Positions 1 through 5,769 of a DNA stretch of 7,995 nucleotides are shown piece after piece; within the stretch, counting starts at the first letter, position 1; every line of letters starts with the position of its first letter. The translations under genes and the position numbers were made by a program. The stretch spans positions 1 through 7,995 of the forward strand of contig JAGLCZ010000068.1 in assembly GCA_023145975.1 (NCBI GenBank). Direction: 5' to 3'. The notes beneath the pieces were generated by a model. It saw nothing but the letters and a program-made list of their open reading frames with translations. It did not search any database and had not been told where the DNA came from. The stretch is from Candidatus Hydrogenedentota bacterium. GTDB lineage: Bacteria > Hydrogenedentota > Hydrogenedentia > Hydrogenedentales > CAITNO01.

Positions 1-699
1 GATTATTGGAAAACTTTTATCGATAGCTATTATTGCAATACACGCTATAACGATCAGGTTTTCTTGTTACAGCATCAGGAAGCACATGAGATGGAATGTA
101 ACGCGCATAACCACTGCTATACGAAAGAAGATGTAGCAGAATCCATGATTATGTTGGAAGAATATACGAAATATATCCAGCCGAAAGCTACGTTTATGTC
201 TTTGTCGGAAGCCATACGCGCCTATCGTGTGCACAATAAGAAAACGGCTTCTTCGTACATGCTTTGGGAAGATACTAAAACAGCAGTGCTAAATCCCGAT
301 TACAGTTGGAATGTGTGCGCGGGACCTTGGCCAAAAACTTTTCTCCATTATGACTGCGGTGCACAGATGATGTTCGTCGAAGGACAGGTACAGCCTGTTT
401 GCATTCGTAATTATTCCCGTGATTGGAATGGGAAGGCGTATTATGCAGAAAGCCACATTCCTACGCCTAAGCTGATACACGATACCCGATATCACTGGGA
501 ACGCGAAATCGAAATAGTCGTGAATACGCCCCGGGCCATTCCTTACGGATTGACGTTGTGGGGTGATTATTCTCTCTATCAAATAGGCGAAGCCCCCGGT
601 CTTATTGAAGGAAAAATTCTGCCGCGGGAATTACTATACCTACGTTATAATTTACAACCTGGTGAAAATCGGCTTCGAATTAAACTTCAAGGAAAATAA
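1..699 (+). CDS. C-terminal part of an unrecognised protein, possibly polysaccharide-deacetylase-like (5' end outside window)
   Basis: The frame is open from base 1 to the TAA at 697-699, giving 232 visible residues. The TTG at 64 is only an internal codon; the true start lies upstream of the window. Residues 20-80 (VFLLQHQEAHEM, then a helix ending in a TFMSLSEAIRAYR-like stretch) resemble the end of a NodB/polysaccharide-deacetylase barrel, where a histidine following a hydrophobic strand is followed by a helix and a 'F-x-T/S-L-x-E-A' motif. This is a weak resemblance by eye. The last ~120 residues are rich in Trp, Tyr and alternating hydrophobics and look like a beta-sandwich tail of the kind found on carbohydrate-active enzymes. 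No membrane segment is visible in this part. The gene is separated from nrfH by 115 bases and is probably functionally unrelated to it. The reading frame is secure, but the function is not. Confidence 0.8.
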   Translation, partial: DYWKTFIDSYYCNTRYNDQVFLLQHQEAHEMECNAHNHCYTKEDVAESMIMLEEYTKYIQPKATFMSLSEAIRAYRVHNKKTASSYMLWEDTKTAVLNPDYSWNVCAGPWPKTFLHYDCGAQMMFVEGQVQPVCIRNYSRDWNGKAYYAESHIPTPKLIHDTRYHWEREIEIVVNTPRAIPYGLTLWGDYSLYQIGEAPGLIEGKILPRELLYLRYNLQPGENRLRIKLQGK

Positions 700-725
700 A
701 TACTTTTTATTGAAAATAGAGTCGC

Positions 726-760
726 TCAAGTATTTCTATTAAACCTACCAGTTTACTTGA
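726..760. repeat. Inverted repeat TCAAGTA...TACTTGA upstream of nrfH
   Basis: TCAAGTA at 726-732 and TACTTGA at 754-760 are perfect 7-base inverted copies with a 21-base spacer. The left arm also takes part in a second inverted pair, AAATACTT (698-705) with AAGTATTT (728-735). A further CAAGTA is at 793-798. The spacing is long for a single dimeric operator, so these may be separate half-sites, arms of mutually exclusive hairpins, or chance in AT-rich DNA. Confidence 0.4.
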
Positions 761-786
761 TATTATTCTATGGTATTTTGTACTAT
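757..786 (+). promoter_or_regulatory. Candidate sigma70-type promoter for nrfHA
   Basis: TTGATA at 757-762 (five of six matches to the -35 consensus) and TACTAT at 781-786 (four of six matches to the -10 consensus) are separated by 18 bases. They lie about 28 bases ahead of the nrfH ATG, in the only non-coding stretch before the nitrite reductase genes. The -35 hexamer overlaps the TACTTGA half of an inverted repeat, so a bound regulator could compete with polymerase. No complete FNR site (TTGAT-N4-ATCAA) is seen: the TTGAT half at 757 lacks its partner. This is prediction by eye only. Confidence 0.45.
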
Positions 787-801
787 AGTGGGCAAGTAAG
801 T

Positions 802-805
802 GGAG
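802..805 (+). promoter_or_regulatory. Ribosome binding site that sets the nrfH start
   Basis: GGAG at 802-805 stands nine bases before the ATG at 815. The in-frame GTG at 800 overlaps this site and has no such sequence at the right distance, so the ATG at 815 is preferred. The protein is therefore 159 residues long, not 164. Confidence 0.7.
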
Positions 806-814
806 ATTATATAT

Positions 815-1294
815 ATGTCTGTGTCGCAATCTGACATCTGGAAAAAAAGAGCCCTGTATGCATCCTTGTTTCTAATTATCGTTGCCGGGGTGGGATTTGG
901 AATTGGTAGTTACACTTTTGTGTATGCCAGGGGCTTTTCGTATATGACAGATGCACCAGAGGCCTGCGCCAACTGTCATGTTATGCAGGAGTATATGGAT
1001 GCATGGACGAAATCCAGCCACCATCATGTCGCAGTATGTAATGATTGTCATACGCCTCATACTTTTTTGGGAAAATATTGGGTTAAATCCATGAATGGTT
1101 TCCATCATTCACTTGCATTTACTACGGGGAACTTTCCTGACCAAATACAGATAAAGCCGGGAAACCGTACCGTTGCAGAAAATTCGTGCCGCCATTGTCA
1201 TGCCGATATGGTGGAGCAAATAGATTCTTTTGGTCATGGAGCGCAGGCCCTCGACTGTATACGGTGTCATGAATCCGTTGGACACTTAAGATAA
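815..1294 (+). CDS. nrfH: Cytochrome c nitrite reductase small subunit, tetraheme quinol dehydrogenase NrfH (NapC/NirT family)
   Basis: NrfH oxidises menaquinol in the cytoplasmic membrane and passes electrons to NrfA. The 159-residue product has a short charged N-terminus, a single membrane anchor at about residues 13-36, and then a globular part with exactly four heme-binding motifs: CANCH at 51-55, CNDCH at 75-79, CRHCH at 125-129 and CIRCH at 148-152. The first motif continues as CANCHVM. This is the CXXCHxM form typical of NrfH, in which the methionine (here Met57) is an axial ligand of heme 1 in the Desulfovibrio structure. That separates it from general NapC proteins and agrees with the length of about 150-160 residues usual for NrfH. 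The nrfA gene follows after 42 bases, forming a two-gene unit without nrfB, nrfC or nrfD, the arrangement of quinol-linked NrfHA systems rather than the E. coli type. The start was chosen by its ribosome binding site. Confidence 0.95.
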   Translation: MSVSQSDIWKKRALYASLFLIIVAGVGFGIGSYTFVYARGFSYMTDAPEACANCHVMQEYMDAWTKSSHHHVAVCNDCHTPHTFLGKYWVKSMNGFHHSLAFTTGNFPDQIQIKPGNRTVAENSCRHCHADMVEQIDSFGHGAQALDCIRCHESVGHLR

Positions 1295-1336
1295 GTCACA
1301 GGCAGCATAGTTATCTACGAATATTGGGAGTGTATT

Positions 1337-2797
1337 ATGAATGACGCAGACAGCGTAAAAAAGACGGCTTTTGTTTCGTTGCGTGTTTTTGTTGTCCTTA
1401 TGGTGATTACCGGGTTGGTGGCAGGGGCGATGGCCTTTGGTGTCACTGGATTATTGGTTACTGTTTTTCAGCGACAGCAGGAAGCGCGAAATCCCTTTAT
1501 GCGTGTAGTGGAAATTACTGATGACACTGTGGATTCTGTCGTGTGGGGCATGAATTTCCCCATGCAATACGATCAATATAAGCGTACAGTGGACATGGTG
1601 CGCACTCGCTATGGCGGCAGTGAAGCGATTCCTCATACACCGAGCAGTTCCGATCCTCGATCAGAAACAGCCCGTAGTAAAATTGAGATGAATCCCCGAC
1701 TTAAGCGTATGTGGGCGGGATATGCCTTTTCGATTGATTATCGGGAAGCACGGGGACACGCCTATATGCTGGAAGACCAAAGTCTGACAGAGCGTCACAA
1801 GGTGCAGCAGTATGGTAACTGCATCAATTGCCATGGTTCTATGTACACCGTATATAAAGAACTGGGCGATGGCGATATTCAAGCGGGCTTCGAAAAAGTA
1901 AACCCCATGACCTATCAGGAAATCCAGAAGCTGGTGGATCATCCTGTAGGATGTATTGACTGTCATGATCCGGAAACCATGCAGTTGCGCGTTACACGTC
2001 CTGCTTTTATTCAGGGAATCCGAGATGCGAAAGCAGCAGAGGGTATTGAAGACTATGATGTGAATACAATGGCTACCCGTCAGGAAATGCGTACTTTCGT
2101 ATGTGGTCAATGTCATGTGGAATACTATTTTTCCAAAGATGAGAGTCGCCGTCTTACCTTTCCGTGGCATAAGGGATTTCGGGGGGATCAGATACTTGCC
2201 TATTATGAAGAAATTGGTTTTAAGGATTGGGTACACAAAGAGACAGGCACAAAAATGTTGAAAGCCCAGCATCCGGAATTTGAAATGTGGAACGAAGGTC
2301 CTCATGGGCGTGCAGGAGTTACGTGTGCTGATTGTCACATGCCGTATATGCGCAATGGCGCACTCAAGATTAGCGATCATCATGTGCAAAGCCCACTCTT
2401 GAATATTAATAATGCCTGTCAAACTTGCCATAAAGTTCCTGAAGAGGAACTATTGGCGAGAGTGGATCGTATCCAGGGGCGAACGGCTGAGATGCAGGAT
2501 TTGGCGTTGGAGGGGATTGTGGAACTGATAGATGCTATCGTTGCAGCGCAAGCGTCTGAGTTGCCTGTAGAACAAATCGAAAAAGCACAGCAGTGTCAAC
2601 GGTCAGCTACTTTCTTATTTGATCTGGTTGAGGCAGAAAATTCAACGGGGTTCCACGCGCCCCAGGAAGCTGCACGCTTGTTGTTCAAGTCCATGGACTA
2701 TTTGCGTAAGGGACAGAAGGCACTGGATGGAACAAGTGTCGAGGAAGAACAGAATCCAGTGGAAGTACCTGCTATGGAGACTCCCAATTCCGTTTAG
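1337..2797 (+). CDS. nrfA: Pentaheme cytochrome c nitrite reductase, ammonia-forming (NrfA), with a CXXCH catalytic heme motif
   Basis: NrfA catalyses the six-electron reduction of nitrite to ammonium (EC 1.7.2.2) on the outer face of the cytoplasmic membrane. The 486-residue product has an N-terminal hydrophobic segment at about 11-44 and five heme motifs: CINCH 162-166, CIDCH 206-210, CGQCH 256-260, CADCH 330-334 and CQTCH 361-365. Family landmarks by comparison with E. coli and Wolinella: Arg139 in YREARGHAY (active-site Arg), Glu262-Tyr263 in CHVEYYF, and Lys309, Gln311 and His312 in LKAQHPE, which supply the calcium ligands and active-site His. The first motif, which holds the catalytic heme, is CXXCH instead of the classical CXXCK; codon 166 is CAT. 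A 'GFHAPQEAARLL' helix near the C-terminus also matches the family. The last ~20 residues are an acidic, proline-containing tail. The ATG has GGGAG at 1326-1330, six bases upstream. NrfH is its redox partner. Family assignment is very sure; whether the N-terminal segment is cleaved is not. Confidence 0.96.
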   Translation: MNDADSVKKTAFVSLRVFVVLMVITGLVAGAMAFGVTGLLVTVFQRQQEARNPFMRVVEITDDTVDSVVWGMNFPMQYDQYKRTVDMVRTRYGGSEAIPHTPSSSDPRSETARSKIEMNPRLKRMWAGYAFSIDYREARGHAYMLEDQSLTERHKVQQYGNCINCHGSMYTVYKELGDGDIQAGFEKVNPMTYQEIQKLVDHPVGCIDCHDPETMQLRVTRPAFIQGIRDAKAAEGIEDYDVNTMATRQEMRTFVCGQCHVEYYFSKDESRRLTFPWHKGFRGDQILAYYEEIGFKDWVHKETGTKMLKAQHPEFEMWNEGPHGRAGVTCADCHMPYMRNGALKISDHHVQSPLLNINNACQTCHKVPEEELLARVDRIQGRTAEMQDLALEGIVELIDAIVAAQASELPVEQIEKAQQCQRSATFLFDLVEAENSTGFHAPQEAARLLFKSMDYLRKGQKALDGTSVEEEQNPVEVPAMETPNSV

Positions 2798-2817
2798 GTT
2801 GTTAACTGAATAACTGT

Positions 2818-2867
2818 AACGCCGCTCTGTTGTATGTCTAAGTGCAACAGCAGCGGCGTTTTCTTTT
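2818..2867 (+). terminator. Strong rho-independent terminator after nrfA
   Basis: The 5' arm at 2818-2832 (AACGCCGCTCTGTTG) pairs with the 3' arm at 2845-2860. This gives a 15-base-pair stem with one bulged base and a 12-base loop, and the tract TTTTCTTTT follows at 2859-2867. It lies 20 bases after the nrfA stop and cleanly ends the nrfHA transcript. The 5' side lacks a matching A-tract, so it should act mainly on the + strand. Confidence 0.93.
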
Positions 2868-2889
2868 ATCCCAGGGGAGGGTTGCAAGG

Positions 2890-2895
2890 TATAAT
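2890..2895 (+). promoter_or_regulatory. Candidate -10 element for the cyclo-ligase gene
   Basis: A perfect TATAAT stands at 2890-2895, just after the nrfA terminator and 56 bases before the ATG at 2952. No good -35 hexamer is seen 16-18 bases upstream (the region reads TTATCCC), and there is no TGn extension, so activity could depend on an activator or the match could be chance. Its position, directly after a terminator and before a new gene, favours a real promoter. Confidence 0.45.
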
Positions 2896-2951
2896 ATATA
2901 CTTGGTATTTTTTTTGTGCGACTGGAGATAAACAATAGAATAGGTTATACA

Positions 2952-3527
2952 ATGAATAAAAAGGTTCTGAGAAAACAATATCTGGAAAAACGGCGTGCTA
3001 TGCCTTTGGAGGCATGGGAACAGGCGAGTGCAGTCATTTGTACTCACGTCGAAGAAAGCAGTATATACCGTGATTCTGAGATGTTGTTGACCTATGTCGC
3101 GGCAAAAGATAATGAGGTGGATACCGCTGCGATTATAGACGATGCTTTACGAAGAAGACATACTGTTATTGTTCCTGTGGTGATTAGTGGTAAAAAGGAA
3201 TTGCAGTGGAGCAAGATACAAAGCCGTAGTGAGCTTACCCGTAGTCCCCTGGGGTTATGGGAACCCGCCCCGTCGCGGACGCATTTCGTTTCTATTGCCG
3301 AGAATGCGCTTTGTCTGGTTCCGGGGATTGCATTTACCCGTACTGGGGAACGCCTTGGCTATGGGGGCGGTTATTATGACCGTTTTCTGGCAGGGTTCAC
3401 AGGTATTTCAATGGGTTTGGCCTTTGAACTTCAATTGGCCGCAACCTTGCCTCAGACTACCTATGATCAACAGGTCCACCATGTGATTACCGAAGAGAAA
3501 GGATATGCGGAAACCCCACTGTATTGA
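2952..3527 (+). CDS. 5-formyltetrahydrofolate cyclo-ligase (MTHFS family)
   Basis: This enzyme (EC 6.3.3.2) uses ATP to convert 5-formyl-THF to 5,10-methenyl-THF, returning a dead-end folate to the one-carbon pool in the cytoplasm. The 191-residue protein begins with the usual basic helix (KKVLRKQYLEKRR), has an E-V-D-T segment around residue 55-58 in the folate-binding region, and carries the family signature PGIAF..GERLGYGGGYYDRFL at about 124-146. This glycine-rich stretch holds the ATP/phosphate site. The late conserved 'HD' is YD here (Tyr171-Asp172). Length is normal for the family. I chose ATG 2952 because the family start lies just before KK-x-LRK. The in-frame GTG at 2916 lacks a ribosome binding site and would add 12 atypical residues. 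The site for 2952 is itself weak (AGG at 2942-2944). The accA ATG follows 90 bases later, so co-transcription is possible. Confidence 0.92.
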   Translation: MNKKVLRKQYLEKRRAMPLEAWEQASAVICTHVEESSIYRDSEMLLTYVAAKDNEVDTAAIIDDALRRRHTVIVPVVISGKKELQWSKIQSRSELTRSPLGLWEPAPSRTHFVSIAENALCLVPGIAFTRTGERLGYGGGYYDRFLAGFTGISMGLAFELQLAATLPQTTYDQQVHHVITEEKGYAETPLY

Positions 3528-3554
3528 TAAAATCTCTTCTTTCTTTTTGCTTCT

Positions 3555-3581
3555 CCGTGTTATACTGTGTGTAATACACGG
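3555..3581 (+). other. Hairpin in the accA leader
   Basis: CCGTG-TTATAC (3555-3565) can pair with GTGTAA-(TA)-CACGG (3569-3581). This gives an 11-base-pair stem including one G-T pair, with a TGT loop and a two-base bulge. A pyrimidine-rich run precedes it, but no T-tract follows, so it is not a typical terminator. It sits between the cyclo-ligase stop and the accA start and could be an RNA-level control element, a partial terminator, or chance. Confidence 0.4.
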
Positions 3582-3617
3582 CTTAATAAATTTATAACAG
3601 GAATAGTACGGTATTTT

Positions 3618-4460
3618 ATGAAAAACGGGATTACTGAGACAATGGCTCCTTCTTCAAGGTCAGAATTGACTGCCTGGGAGCGTATTGAACTCGCACGTCA
3701 TTTGAAACGCCCCCAGATGCTCTTTTACGTATCACACCTGTTTGACGATTTTATCGAATTGCATGGTGACCGTTTTTCAGGGGATGATCCTGCAATGGTT
3801 TGTGGAATTGCACGATTTGAGGGAGAAACCGTTTTTGTCGTGGGACAGCAAAAGGGAGTCTCAACAGACGACAAGGTGCGGCATAATTTTGGTATGGCGC
3901 ATCCCGAAGGATACCGTAAGGCACTACGTATCTTTCGTATGGCTGCCCGTCTGGGATATCCGGTTATCAGTTTTGTGGATACGCCGGCAGCTTATCCCGG
4001 CATTGAAGCGGAAGCACGTGGACAGGGCATGGCGATTGCAAACAATCTATTGGAATTGGCATCTTTAGATATACCGATATTTGCCGTGATACTGGGCGAG
4101 GGGGGCAGTGGCGGTGCGTTGGGTATTGCTGTGGCAGATTATGTTGCTATGTTTGAATACGCTGTCTATATGATTTGTCCACCGGAACGGTGTGCAGAAA
4201 TCCTTTGGCGGGACATGGAAGAAAAAAAGAAGGCCGCCGAAGCATTACGCATTACCGCCTCTGATTTGCTGGCACTTGGGATTATAGATAAGGTGTTGCC
4301 AGAGCCTGAAGGGGGAGCGCATGAGGCGCCTGAAGCAGCTGTAAAACCTTTGGAAAAGGAGATTCGAGAGTTCTTGGCGCAAAGTAAAAAAGGCGTGTGG
4401 AGTCTCGAACGACGGCGGGCGCGTATCCGGAATACAGGGCAATGGCATGACAGAAAGTAG
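3618..4460 (+). CDS. accA: Acetyl-CoA carboxylase carboxyltransferase subunit alpha, short form
   Basis: AccA with AccD transfers the carboxyl group from biotin carried by AccB to acetyl-CoA, making malonyl-CoA for fatty-acid synthesis. From ATG 3618 the protein has 280 residues. Landmarks are the ARHLKRP segment near 26-32, DFIELHGDR at about 44-52, the QKG motif at 78-80, NFGM..PEGYRKALR at about 91-104, DTPAAYPG at 121-128 (usually DTPGAYPG) and GEGGSGGALG at 160-169, which form the crotonase-like acyl-CoA and biotin pocket. Compared with E. coli AccA (319 residues), about 40 residues of the N-terminal helical region are missing; short AccA forms also occur in lactic acid bacteria. The start is uncertain. 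GTG 3567 overlaps the leader hairpin, ATG 3618 has AGGA 15 bases upstream, and ATG 3642 is also possible. No accD, accB or accC is in view. The end overlaps the next gene by 14 bases. Confidence 0.93.
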   Translation: MKNGITETMAPSSRSELTAWERIELARHLKRPQMLFYVSHLFDDFIELHGDRFSGDDPAMVCGIARFEGETVFVVGQQKGVSTDDKVRHNFGMAHPEGYRKALRIFRMAARLGYPVISFVDTPAAYPGIEAEARGQGMAIANNLLELASLDIPIFAVILGEGGSGGALGIAVADYVAMFEYAVYMICPPERCAEILWRDMEEKKKAAEALRITASDLLALGIIDKVLPEPEGGAHEAPEAAVKPLEKEIREFLAQSKKGVWSLERRRARIRNTGQWHDRK

Positions 4461-4761
4461 TATACCGTCAGTTAAAGAAGAAGATGGGGGTATTTTATTA
4501 CGTATTCGTGTGCAGCCACGCGCATCACGTGCCGGGGTGCGGATAGCCGAAGACGGTACCTATCGAGTGGCGGTGACGGCTCCTCCTGTCGATGATGCCG
4601 CCAACTTAGCGGTTTGCGCGTATCTATCGAAAACTTTAGGCGTGGCAAAACGTAAAGTTACGATTGCTGCTGGAGAACATTCACGTCTGAAGACGGTACG
4701 GGTTGCAGGTATGGGTATGACTGAAATATTAGATAAACTACGGGATTGTATTAACAGGTAG
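4447..4761 (+). CDS. DUF167 / YggU family protein
   Basis: This is a small 104-residue protein of the widespread DUF167 family, whose biochemical role is not established. The family pattern is clear: a strand leading into QPRASR at 23-28, TAPPVDDAAN at 44-53 (usually APPVdGkAN), and GEHSRLK at 76-82 followed by a short final strand and helix. In the known fold this makes a compact alpha/beta domain. The first ~14 residues are an acidic, serine-containing extension. The start codon lies inside the end of accA (14-base overlap), with AGGG at 4436-4439 seven bases upstream. The pnp gene begins seven bases after its stop, so translation of the three genes is probably coupled. Nothing in the context clarifies its job. 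Confidence 0.9.
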   Translation: MTESSIPSVKEEDGGILLRIRVQPRASRAGVRIAEDGTYRVAVTAPPVDDAANLAVCAYLSKTLGVAKRKVTIAAGEHSRLKTVRVAGMGMTEILDKLRDCINR

Positions 4762-4768
4762 TAAGAGT

Positions 4769-5629
4769 ATGGAATCTGCTACAACAGGAAGGATAGATGC
4801 ATTGGAACTGAAAAAACAAATTGACGCAGCAGTTGCTGCAATAAAAGAAATAAATCCTGCAACACCTGAGGTGGGTATTGTATTGGGAACCGGGCTTGGA
4901 ATGCTGGCTGACAGTATAGAATCTTCCGTTGAGATTCCGTATGAATCGATACCGCACTTTCCGACAAGCACGGTAGTGGGGCATGCTGGTTCCCTGATCC
5001 TGGGAACCCTTGCCGGACGATCTGTAGTTGCTCTTTCAGGAAGGTTTCATTGCTATGAGGGCTACTCTCTTGCAGAAGTGACCTTTCCAATTCGTGTGGC
5101 ACAGGCACTGGGGATCCATACACTTATTGTATCCAATGCGGCAGGCGGGTTGAATCCGCAGTTTGCAGCAGGCGATTTGATGTTGATTACAGACCATATC
5201 AATATGATGGGCGATAACCCACTGATTGGACCGAATGATGATGCCCTGGGACCGCGTTTCCCGGATATGTCTGAACCCTATTCAAAAGGATTACTCACAC
5301 TTGCGGAAACTATTTCCCTAGAATTAGGTATTAAACTACAACGGGGAGTTTACCTGGCCTGTACAGGACCATGCTTGGAAACCCGTGCAGAGTATCGTTT
5401 TATGCGGACTATTGGTGCAGATGCTGTCGGTATGAGTACTGTTCCTGAAGTGATCGTTGCGGTACATGCAGGACTTCGAACTCTTGGTTTTTCGGCTATT
5501 ACTGATGAATGTTTTCCTGATGCGTTGAAAGCAGCGGATATAGATAAGATTATTGCCGTTGCAAATGCTGCGGAGCCGAAATTAACACGGATTGTTGTAG
5601 AGTGTATTGCTAGATTACCAAAGAGATGA
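4769..5629 (+). CDS. Trimeric-type purine nucleoside phosphorylase (PNP/MTAP superfamily)
   Basis: The enzyme would cleave purine (deoxy)nucleosides with phosphate to the free base and (deoxy)ribose 1-phosphate, a salvage step in the cytoplasm. The 286-residue length fits the trimeric class. Motifs in order: GTGLG at 40-44 (phosphate, Thr in place of the usual Ser), GHAG at 71-74, SGRFHCYEG at 90-98 (Arg92 and His94 match human Arg84 and His86), SNAAGGLN at 122-129, DHINMMGDNPL at 142-152, GPCLETRAEYR at 200-210 (Glu204 matches human Glu201) and GADAVGMSTVPEV at 216-228. Two specificity positions are unusual: Asp246 replaces the base-binding Asn243 of human PNP, and Ile258 aligns by eye with the 5'-OH-binding His257. 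Both changes resemble methylthioadenosine phosphorylase. Substrate preference (6-oxo purines, adenosine or methylthioadenosine) is therefore open. AGG at 4756-4758 lies ten bases before the ATG. It is the last gene of the tightly packed accA-DUF167 group. Confidence 0.92.
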   Translation: MESATTGRIDALELKKQIDAAVAAIKEINPATPEVGIVLGTGLGMLADSIESSVEIPYESIPHFPTSTVVGHAGSLILGTLAGRSVVALSGRFHCYEGYSLAEVTFPIRVAQALGIHTLIVSNAAGGLNPQFAAGDLMLITDHINMMGDNPLIGPNDDALGPRFPDMSEPYSKGLLTLAETISLELGIKLQRGVYLACTGPCLETRAEYRFMRTIGADAVGMSTVPEVIVAVHAGLRTLGFSAITDECFPDALKAADIDKIIAVANAAEPKLTRIVVECIARLPKR

Positions 5630-5769
5630 TTAGTATTATTATTTTTTAAATTACGAAAATGGAGATTTTTAGGCTTCGATTCGTGTATAGTAATAAATTG
5701 CACTTGTGGTGGTGTTATGCCATAGGTGTTTGAATTCAGGGGCTTGAACAGTGGAAAGGTGGTATAGGA

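Noticed and set aside
757..770. FNR/CRP-type operator at the nrfH promoter
   Set aside because: Only the TTGAT half is present; the bases four positions further on read TTCTA instead of ATCAA.
800..814. GTG at 800 as the nrfH start
   Set aside because: It overlaps the GGAG that is correctly spaced for the ATG at 815, and the five extra residues are not typical of NrfH.
1661..2431. Long 256-residue open frame on the minus strand opposite nrfA
   Set aside because: It lies wholly inside the well-supported nrfA gene, has no ribosome binding site or family motif, and its His/Cys-rich composition is what the reverse of heme-motif codons produces.
2619..2813. 64-residue + strand frame inside the end of nrfA
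   Set aside because: It is out of frame within nrfA, Arg/Trp rich, and without motif or ribosome binding site; the terminator follows nrfA directly.
2916..2951. GTG at 2916 as the cyclo-ligase start
   Set aside because: It is preceded by a run of eight T and no ribosome binding site, and the added residues do not match the family N-terminus.
5630..5660. T-rich stretch after pnp as a terminator
   Set aside because: The ATTATTATTTTTT run is not preceded by a GC-rich stem; no hairpin of useful strength can be drawn.
5686..5726. Promoter candidates before the PIN-TRAM gene (TATAGT at 5686; TTGCAC at 5698 with CATAGG at 5721)
   Set aside because: The first has no -35 at a proper distance and the second has a poor -10. 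A promoter in this 140-base gap is likely, but I cannot point to one with confidence.
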